Shown piece by piece: positions 43,306 to 48,985 of a DNA stretch of 48,985 nt. A model generated the notes under the pieces. That model had not been told where the DNA came from. It saw nothing but the letters and a program-made list of their open reading frames with translations, and did no database searches. The DNA is from Elusimicrobiota bacterium (GTDB lineage Bacteria > Elusimicrobiota > Elusimicrobia > UBA1565 > UBA9628). Numbering within the stretch: the stretch's first letter is position 1; each line of letters begins with the position of its first letter. Location: assembly GCA_016191335.1 (NCBI GenBank), contig JACPOW010000082.1, positions 1 through 48,985 on the forward strand. Reading direction: 5' to 3'. The position numbers and the translations under genes were made by a program.

Positions 43306-44403
43306 ATGAACATCTTCTCGAAGGTCGTCGTGCTGTCGCTCCTCGCGGGTTCCGCCGGCGCGGCGGCGATCGAGCCTCACGCGCCGATCCGCGTGGTGGG
43401 GGAGATAGTCAGCGTCGAGCAGATCCTCGCCGCGCTGCACCCGCCGGCGACCGGCCAGTGGCTCGTCCGCGGCTGGGGCGCGGCGCCCGCTCCGAGCGGC
43501 CCGTCGGCGGCCGTCGAGCCGGCGGCGCCGAAGGCCAACGCGGGCTTGACCAGCCTCATGTACATGTCGGCAGGCGGGACGGGCACGCTCGATTGGACGT
43601 TCGACGGCTCCGTGACGCGGCAGAGCGCGTCGTCGGCGCGTTTTGTCCAGGTCGTCGACCTCCTGCCCTCCGACGCGCTTACGCCGCAGCTCAATCGGGG
43701 AGTGAAGGTCGCACCCGAGGTGGCCCAGCCTTCCCCTGCCGTCGCGGCGCGGTCGGCTCCCGTCGTCGCCGCTCGCGCCGTGCCCATCGAAGCCGGGCGT
43801 CCGTCCGCGGTCGCGACGACCTCCGTGGAGCGGTGCGACGATCTCCTCGACAAAGCCCGGCGGCTCAGAATAGCCGCGGCTCAATGCGACGCCGACCTCA
43901 GCCGGGGGGTTCCGACCTGCGAGGTGACGCCGACCTTCACGACGCCGCCGATCCCCGCGTCGCTCTCGGCGGGCTCCGCGCGAGGGTATGCCGAGCGGTT
44001 CGAGGCCATCGCCGCTCGCGGGGACGCCGCATACTGCGCCGCCAACGGCGGAGAAACGCCCGGAGAAGCCTCGGTGGGGCGGGCCAATCTGTATTATTCC
44101 CGCGCCTGCTCCGGCGGGGACCGGTACGCCTGCGACGCCCGGCAGATCGCGAGCCTTTGCTTTAATACGTCGCCCACGAACAATTGCGTCCGGGACTGCT
44201 TGGTCGACAACGACCGCGAGTGCGCGGCGAAGACCGATCCCGATGAGAGACTGGACTGCCGCAAACGCAATCATTGGTTTTGCTACGAAAGGAAGTGTCC
44301 GAAATACATGCCGAATCCCGTGGAGGCCCGATGCTTTATGCAATTCCCGCAGTCCAGCCAGTTCCTGTGCCCTCCGGGCAAATGGGGGGAGATATGCCGG
44401 TGA
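43306..44403 (+). CDS. Exported cysteine-rich protein of unknown function
   Basis: A 365-aa protein with a signal peptide (MNIFSKVVVLSLLAGSAGAAA). The first half is Ala/Pro-rich (APEVAQPSPAVAARSAPVVAARAVP); the second half, from about residue 180, has about 15 cysteines and looks like a disulphide-rich domain (YYSRACSGGDRYACDARQIASLCF, NNCVRDCLVDNDREC). The YYSRACSGGDRYAC stretch recalls a Sel1-like repeat but is not convincing. It is the second gene of a three-gene operon with a proline-rich and a membrane protein, perhaps a surface complex. Confidence 0.75.
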   Translation: MNIFSKVVVLSLLAGSAGAAAIEPHAPIRVVGEIVSVEQILAALHPPATGQWLVRGWGAAPAPSGPSAAVEPAAPKANAGLTSLMYMSAGGTGTLDWTFDGSVTRQSASSARFVQVVDLLPSDALTPQLNRGVKVAPEVAQPSPAVAARSAPVVAARAVPIEAGRPSAVATTSVERCDDLLDKARRLRIAAAQCDADLSRGVPTCEVTPTFTTPPIPASLSAGSARGYAERFEAIAARGDAAYCAANGGETPGEASVGRANLYYSRACSGGDRYACDARQIASLCFNTSPTNNCVRDCLVDNDRECAAKTDPDERLDCRKRNHWFCYERKCPKYMPNPVEARCFMQFPQSSQFLCPPGKWGEICR

Positions 44404-44846
44404 TCGCTCTTCCCATCCTCGTGTTCGTCTGCGCCGTCGTCCTGAGTGTGCTCGCGCTGAGGCAGCGCCGCTGGCCGGCGTTGCGGCTGGCCGTCATCCT
44501 CGGTTGGCTCGGCCCGCTGCCCGGTTATCTGAGCGTGACGGGGCTCGGCGAGCCGCGCGGTCTCGGGTGGCTTATGCTCTATTACGTCTCGTTCGCGGTG
44601 CCGATGTTCGGGTCCTACTGCTTCACCGCCGGCCTGCTGGGAGGGGCGCTGCTCGGGCGGTACACCGTCGCGCCGGCGCCGGCGTGGGTGAGGCCCGCGG
44701 CCCTCGTCGCGTTCGCGGCGGCGGCCGCCGTGCCGGTCATGCTGCTCTTCAAGGATTCGCCGTTGGCCATGGCCGCGGCGGTGAGCGCAGCCTGCTGCGC
44801 GGGCGGCATGCTGCTGATGCGGCGGCGGATCTTCCCGGCGAGTTGA
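44394..44846 (+). CDS. Small polytopic membrane protein
   Basis: A 150-aa protein with about four membrane helices (ALPILVFVCAVVLSVLAL; LAVILGWLGPLPGYLSV; LLYYVSFAVPMFGSYCFTAGLLGGALL; AALVAFAAAAAVPVMLLF, with a further short one). The ATG at 44394 has GGGGGAG just upstream and overlaps the end of the Cys-rich gene by 10 nt, so it is coupled to it. A longer frame back to 44274 lacks a ribosome site. No family recognised. Confidence 0.65.
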   Translation: MPVIALPILVFVCAVVLSVLALRQRRWPALRLAVILGWLGPLPGYLSVTGLGEPRGLGWLMLYYVSFAVPMFGSYCFTAGLLGGALLGRYTVAPAPAWVRPAALVAFAAAAAVPVMLLFKDSPLAMAAAVSAACCAGGMLLMRRRIFPAS

Positions 44847-44911
44847 CCGTGCTCTTGGCGGGCTTGTCGGGGTCGCGGCTCGTTTTTGGAATCTAGGCGT
44901 CATGAATTGGT

Positions 44912-44917
44912 TAGAAT
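44912..44917 (+). promoter_or_regulatory. -10 box of the STAND NTPase gene, leaderless arrangement
   Basis: TAGAAT ends 6 nt before the ATG at 44924. No ribosome site is present in front of the start. Confidence 0.55.
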
Positions 44918-44923
44918 GGCGGA

Positions 44924-47140
44924 ATGCAGTCATCGCCGCGGGTCGAATTGCGCTGGACGAAGGAGCAGCTCGAGCCCATCCTGGGGCCGCTGGCCGGACG
45001 CAAAGCCTGGCACCGGCTTGAGGAGCGGGTCTCGAAGCTCAACGCCGACGGCAAGCGCCACGGCGTGCGCTTCACCGCTTCGTTCGACGAGGGCGCCCTG
45101 ACGATGAGCGCCAAGCAGGCTCAGGCCCTCGAGGCGTTCCGGGAGAAGCTCGACGCCGCTCCCGGCCGCGTCCAGCGGTCCTTCGGCAAGCTCATCGCCT
45201 CCGGCACCGGCGGCGGGGGACCTCAGGCGATGGGGCATTGCGTGGAGCGCCAGCGCGAGGCGGTCGCGCGCCGCGCCAACGAACCGCTCAAGCTTTTCGC
45301 CGAGCTGGCGCCCCTGCCGGGCAGCGTCTTCATCGACCCGCCGTTCCGCTTGGGCGAGGCTTCGGGCAAGGGCGGCGCCCTTCAGGCCGTCCTCTCCGAG
45401 GCCGCCTCCTCGTCGGGCGGCTCGATGATCATCGTCGGGCCGTCGGGCATCGGCAAGAGCACCTTGGCGGGAGAGGCGTTCCGGCGGCTCCAAGCGGCCC
45501 CCGGAGCCGGCTGGTCCCACCCGCTGTTCGTGCCCGCGGCCGACGTCCAATTCGGTCCCGGCGGCGAGGTCGAGTGGGAGAAGCTCCCGGGGGTCCCCGC
45601 GGGATTAGGCCCGCGTCTCGAGGCGCTGTTCAAGGAGGGCCGCCTGCTGCTGATCCTCGACGGCCTGGACGAGAACTTGAAGCTTCAGGACTTGTCGAAC
45701 CCGGCGGCGTGGTCGTTCTGGGGGATGGCGTCGCGCAACCGCTGCATCCTCACCTGCCGCGATCGCTTCTACAACTACCGCTTCGCCTTCTCCCCGGTCG
45801 AGCGCATCTTCGGCGGCGGGCTCAAGATCATGAGCCTTCCCGCTTGGGGGCCCTCCGAGGCCAAGGCGCTGTTCGGCAGCATCGCCGAGCGCGGCCAGGG
45901 GGCGCCGAAGGCCCGCGCGCTGGTCGAGGGCCTCAGCCACCTGAGCCGCCTTCCTCCGGATTTCTTGCGCGATAAGATGGCTTCCTTCCAGATCACGGGC
46001 CTCACCGCCTGGAACTTCGCCGTCTACTTCGCCCTGCACAACAAGGGCAAGTTCCCGCGCAACGAGTACGAGATCCTCGAGTATTTCGTCGAGCAGACCC
46101 TGCGCTGGGAGAAGGGCAAGACCCGCGAGGGCGAACCGCTGCCTGTCGAGATCCTGCGCGGCCTGCTCGTGCGCCTGGGGCGCAGCGCCGACGGAGAGCG
46201 CAACGGCCGCAAGAGCTGGCGCGTCACCCCCGACGCGATCCTGGAGGTCGTCGGGCGCCACTACCCGTTCCTCCTCGAGCGCAAGGTCCAGCTGTTCGCG
46301 GCCTTGCGCGAGATCCCGTTCCTCGAATACGAGGCCGAGACGGGGGCTTTCCATCTCGACTACCGTCTCGGCTGCTACTTCGCGGCCAAGAACGTGGTCG
46401 TCCTCGCGCTCCAGGGCGACGCCGCCGGCCTGCGCGAGGAATGTCAGTCGCCGATGAGCTTCCAGTCGTTCAATTTCCTGATCCAGGCGTTCGCGGGCTT
46501 CGACGACGAGTCCCGGCGGAAGTTCTTCGAGTCGGCCAAGCGGGTGTTCGCGGACGTCCGGCGCGACTATGAACGCGACAAGACCGCGAGCCATGCGCGC
46601 GTCATGTGCGAGTTGTTCGAGCCGCTGGGCTGCCTGGGGTCTCCGGAGGCGGGAGAGTTCCTTCGGAGCATCTCCGCGCGGCCCGGGGATTTCCCTGAGC
46701 TCGTCAATTTCACCTGCGCCCGCGGCGTCGCCTACGCCGGGGACCGCGCCGCCGTCGACGCTTACATCCGGCGGCTCAAGAAGGACCGCGACGCCCGCCG
46801 CTTCAACAGCGAGTATTATCTCCATTCGTTGTGGCTGAGCGCCGAGTACACGCTTCAGTCGGGGCGCGGCGACCAGCGTCGCGTGAACCTCGAGAAGTGG
46901 GAGCGGCAATCGCGCTGGTTCGTCCAGAAATTGACGACGAGCGACTACAAGGACCTGCGCCACATCCAGCTCTACTCGTTCACCGACCTGCTGCGCGAGC
47001 TAGGCTCGGGCAGCCTCGAGCGCGGGGTGCTGCGCGGAGTGGCCGACAGCCTGCGCAAGGAGTCGTCGGACTGGAGCGCGGATGCGCGCGCGGACCTGGC
47101 CGACTTCGCGAAGCTCGCCGCCCGTCTCGACCCGGCCTAG
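44924..47140 (+). CDS. NACHT-type STAND NTPase
   Basis: A 738-aa cytosolic protein. The N-terminal 120 residues are a helical domain I do not recognise. The NTPase core has the P-loop GPSGIGKST (residues 172-180, K178), Walker B LLLILDGLDEN (D246 to E250) with the double-acidic NACHT form, and the sensor-1 block CILTCRDRFYNY. A winged-helix-like region follows, and the C-terminal 300 residues are helical, as in TPR/HEAT-type sensors. STAND NTPases work as signal-triggered switches; bacterial NACHT proteins include anti-phage sensors. No effector or nuclease is adjacent, so defence is a hypothesis. Its TAG shares CTAG with the convergent gene. Confidence 0.85.
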   Translation: MQSSPRVELRWTKEQLEPILGPLAGRKAWHRLEERVSKLNADGKRHGVRFTASFDEGALTMSAKQAQALEAFREKLDAAPGRVQRSFGKLIASGTGGGGPQAMGHCVERQREAVARRANEPLKLFAELAPLPGSVFIDPPFRLGEASGKGGALQAVLSEAASSSGGSMIIVGPSGIGKSTLAGEAFRRLQAAPGAGWSHPLFVPAADVQFGPGGEVEWEKLPGVPAGLGPRLEALFKEGRLLLILDGLDENLKLQDLSNPAAWSFWGMASRNRCILTCRDRFYNYRFAFSPVERIFGGGLKIMSLPAWGPSEAKALFGSIAERGQGAPKARALVEGLSHLSRLPPDFLRDKMASFQITGLTAWNFAVYFALHNKGKFPRNEYEILEYFVEQTLRWEKGKTREGEPLPVEILRGLLVRLGRSADGERNGRKSWRVTPDAILEVVGRHYPFLLERKVQLFAALREIPFLEYEAETGAFHLDYRLGCYFAAKNVVVLALQGDAAGLREECQSPMSFQSFNFLIQAFAGFDDESRRKFFESAKRVFADVRRDYERDKTASHARVMCELFEPLGCLGSPEAGEFLRSISARPGDFPELVNFTCARGVAYAGDRAAVDAYIRRLKKDRDARRFNSEYYLHSLWLSAEYTLQSGRGDQRRVNLEKWERQSRWFVQKLTTSDYKDLRHIQLYSFTDLLRELGSGSLERGVLRGVADSLRKESSDWSADARADLADFAKLAARLDPA

Positions 47141-48801
47141 CGCTCCGAAGGGGGGGCCATCTTCCGGCGGTTGAAGACGATGCCGGACGGCACGCGCGGG
47201 GGGTTGGGGTCGTCGTTCTCGAAGTGCCACGCGGTCGTGGCGTCCGCCGCCGGCAGCGCCTCGGGCGTGAAATAGCGGCCGCCGACCAGGTCCTCCGCGT
47301 CAGGATCCCCTCCCTTCTCGCGCGCCGCGAGATAGCGCTCCGCCAAGGGGCCGTCCCGCTTGATGCCGAAGAAGAAGTAGCCGGCGTTCTTTCCCTGCTT
47401 GTTCTTGTTCTCCGCGATCTTCGCGGTGTCGAGCATCTTCATCAGGATGACCCCCTCGGAGGGGTAGGGCGTCATGAGCAAGGTCGCCTTGTTGGCCATC
47501 AGGCCGATGTTGTAGTCGAAGCCGTAGAAATCGGTGTCCTGGCCGAGGCTGAAGACGGGAAGGCCCAGCGTCTTGGCGAGCTTCAGCCCCTCGGAGAAGG
47601 TGCGGACCGACGGGCTCGCGTCCTTGAGCGCCGGCCGGTACGCCGCGAAGTTGCCCACTAGCATCCCTTTCTCGGGCCACGCGCGCATGAGGACGCCGCC
47701 CAGCATCCGCGTGGGCTCCTTCGGGTCGTAATAGAAGACGCCCCAGCGCTCTCCCAGCAGGCCGTCGGCCTGAAGCTTGCGCGCCCAGTCGCGGGCCACG
47801 TTGCGCTTGCCGCCCGGCTTGTTGACGACCTCGTCCTCGTAGATCGGGTACCACTCGTCGAACTTCTCGAGCGTGAGAGGCTCGACCTTCACGGAGAGCC
47901 CGGCGCTGGCCTTGAGCATGTCGTGGAAGCTCTTGCGGTTGCGTTGGTGCGGCTGCATCGCGTCGTGCTCGTCGAGGGTGTGCGTGGGCGTCACCCAGCG
48001 CACGTACTCGCTCTTGAGGTGATAGCCGTCCTCCTCGCCGAACTTGCCGAGCTCGGCGCGCGAGGGGGCCTTGATGACGACCATCTCGACGCCGAGCTTG
48101 CGCAGGGCCGCGTCGTAGGAGGGGCGGTAGTCGCCGGAGGCGAAGTTGACGCGCTTGAGCCCGCGGGGGCTCGTCACCGCGTTCTTCATCACGTACGCCT
48201 CGAGCTCCTCGTCGTTCATCCCGGACCGGCCGAGTCCCACGAGCGGCTTCTTGGGGATCCCGCCGGGGTCGACGACGGGTGAAGCGTCGGCGGGCGCGTG
48301 GAGGGAGGAGTTCTCGAAGATCGCGTTGAGGCGCAGGGAGATGTCCTGGCCGGAGGACGGGTTGGTGAGGTCCACCGTGCGGCGCAGGGACTCCATCTGC
48401 GCGCGCAGCTCCGGGTGCGCGTCCGCGTGCGACTGGAACCGGGCCGAGGCCTTGAGCAGGAGGTCCACCCCATGGTCGCCGAGCACCGCGCGCAGCTGCT
48501 CCTGGTTGGCCGCCAGCGCCTGGGGCTGGGCGGCCAGGGCCGCGACCAGGCGTCCCGCCTCGGCTCGGTAGGGATCGACCTTGCTCGGCGTCGCGCTCAG
48601 GAGGGGGGTCAAGGTCGGCGCCGACTGGGCGCTGAGCGAGGTCGCGAACTGGATCTGCGACATCATGGACTCGCGGAAGGCCGGGACGGTCTGCGCGAGG
48701 CCGAGCGCGGGGGTGAGGGGAGCGGAGACGACGCCGGCCGCCGCGGGCGCGGGGAGCAGGACGGCGAGCGCGAGGAGACGGATGAGGGAGGGGAGCCTCA
48801 T
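47137..48801 (-). CDS. Exported protein with a GNAT/FemAB-like acyltransferase domain (tentative)
   Basis: A 554-aa protein with a signal peptide (residues 1-23, ending APAAAG). Residues about 25-190 are a helical, Ala/Gln-rich module ending in LRLNAIFENSSLHAP. The C-terminal 300 residues look like an acyl-CoA N-acyltransferase fold (RWGVFYYDPKEPTRMLGGVLMRAWPEKGMLVGNFAAYRP, then TFSEGLKLAKTLGLPVFSLGQDTDFYGFDYNIGLMANK), close to GNAT or FemAB enzymes. An exported acyltransferase lacks an obvious acyl-CoA supply, so the substrate is unclear. TACACT (48813-48808, minus strand) ends 6 nt before the ATG. The right terminal repeat begins 46 bp upstream of its start. Confidence 0.72.
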   Translation of the reverse strand: MRLPSLIRLLALAVLLPAPAAAGVVSAPLTPALGLAQTVPAFRESMMSQIQFATSLSAQSAPTLTPLLSATPSKVDPYRAEAGRLVAALAAQPQALAANQEQLRAVLGDHGVDLLLKASARFQSHADAHPELRAQMESLRRTVDLTNPSSGQDISLRLNAIFENSSLHAPADASPVVDPGGIPKKPLVGLGRSGMNDEELEAYVMKNAVTSPRGLKRVNFASGDYRPSYDAALRKLGVEMVVIKAPSRAELGKFGEEDGYHLKSEYVRWVTPTHTLDEHDAMQPHQRNRKSFHDMLKASAGLSVKVEPLTLEKFDEWYPIYEDEVVNKPGGKRNVARDWARKLQADGLLGERWGVFYYDPKEPTRMLGGVLMRAWPEKGMLVGNFAAYRPALKDASPSVRTFSEGLKLAKTLGLPVFSLGQDTDFYGFDYNIGLMANKATLLMTPYPSEGVILMKMLDTAKIAENKNKQGKNAGYFFFGIKRDGPLAERYLAAREKGGDPDAEDLVGGRYFTPEALPAADATTAWHFENDDPNPPRVPSGIVFNRRKMAPPSER

Positions 48802-48846
48802 GCCAGCAGTGTAGACCCGAATCGGCCGTTTTTCAAGGCTTTAAAT

Positions 48847-48985
48847 CTCCAAGTTCACGGGGTTTTGAACTCGGTCCTGGACCGAGTTGATACCGGCGCT
48901 TAAACGGCATGGCGCCTTGCGGCGCCAGGGTTTTCGCTTCGCGAAAACCTGAGGGTGAAGCGGTAGAATAGGCGGCCGAGAACCG
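48847..48985. repeat. Right copy of perfect 139-bp inverted terminal repeat
   Basis: Exact reverse complement of 1-139, with the three hairpins at 48868-48888, 48910-48927 and 48929-48949. It lies upstream of the acyltransferase-like gene, outside its -10 box, so it interrupts no gene here. Reading outward it contains TAGAAT at 48964-48969, a -10-like word that could fire out of the segment. Confidence 0.97.

Noticed and set aside
1..48985. Borg-like or phage-like linear element
   Set aside because: The terminal repeats fit, but there are no tandem repeat arrays, no replication or structural genes, and smc and udk are chromosomal; kept only as an alternative in the terminal-repeat finding.

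Overview
The window is a 48,985-bp, roughly 70% GC stretch of bacterial DNA. It encodes a diderm (outer-membrane) bacterium: a TonB-dependent receptor, an outer-membrane-barrel-like protein, an MltA-type lytic transglycosylase, lipoproteins and many exported proteins. The chromosomal markers SMC and uridine kinase, the very large secreted fusion proteins with Ala/Pro-rich N-termini, and the high GC suggest a high-GC Elusimicrobiota-like lineage. That assignment is an inference from gene style, not from a marker tree. I see no rRNA, tRNA, CRISPR array, transposase, integrase, phage structural gene or replication initiator.

The most striking global feature is at the ends. Bases 1-139 and 48847-48985 are a perfect 139-bp inverted terminal repeat, and each copy holds three strong hairpins in a row. 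The window is therefore either a linear or invertible segment bounded by inverted repeats, or an assembly contig that broke at two copies of a dispersed repeat. The housekeeping content favours the chromosomal reading.

Layout. 118-3501: DUF309 and MltA (operon), RNase T2, and an exported unknown. 3583-5814: an operon of an exported HExxH protein, a lipoprotein and a frameshifted lipoprotein remnant. 5995-10339: SMC (promoter with a palindrome between -35 and -10) and a metallophosphoesterase. 10349-12539: uridine kinase, divergent from a GT-C glycosyltransferase. 12679-13539: an exported unknown. 13655-23716: a coupled operon of a tiny basic protein, a barrel-like protein, a 2,695-aa fusion (HExxH, subtilase, HEAT, second subtilase-like region, clan GH-H glucanotransferase, debranching enzyme) and a spermidine-synthase-like protein. 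23729-28967: response regulator, histidine kinase and ABC-type binding protein, divergent from a TonB-dependent receptor. 28971-31775: an exported Cys-repeat protein, a dihaem cytochrome c with a PuuD-type membrane protein, and a zinc-ribbon protein. 31845-35280: an exported ClpP-like protease, a small membrane protein and a cytosolic histidine kinase. 35361-37919: an exported unknown, a small basic protein, a ceramidase-like membrane protein and a PrcB-like protein. 37991-42730: a transporter fused to a carnosine-synthase-like double ATP-grasp ligase. 42922-44846: three small exported or membrane proteins. 44924-48801: a NACHT-type STAND NTPase converging on an exported acyltransferase-like protein.

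Expression logic visible in the sequence. About a dozen first-in-operon genes have a TAnnnT -10 box ending 5-7 nt before the start codon, which predicts leaderless mRNAs. Internal operon genes instead use overlapping stop-start junctions (ATGA, GTGA, TTGA, TGATG). Much of the coding capacity goes to the envelope: cell-wall turnover, extracytoplasmic proteolysis, alpha-glucan breakdown, surface uptake with its own signalling system, and electron transfer.
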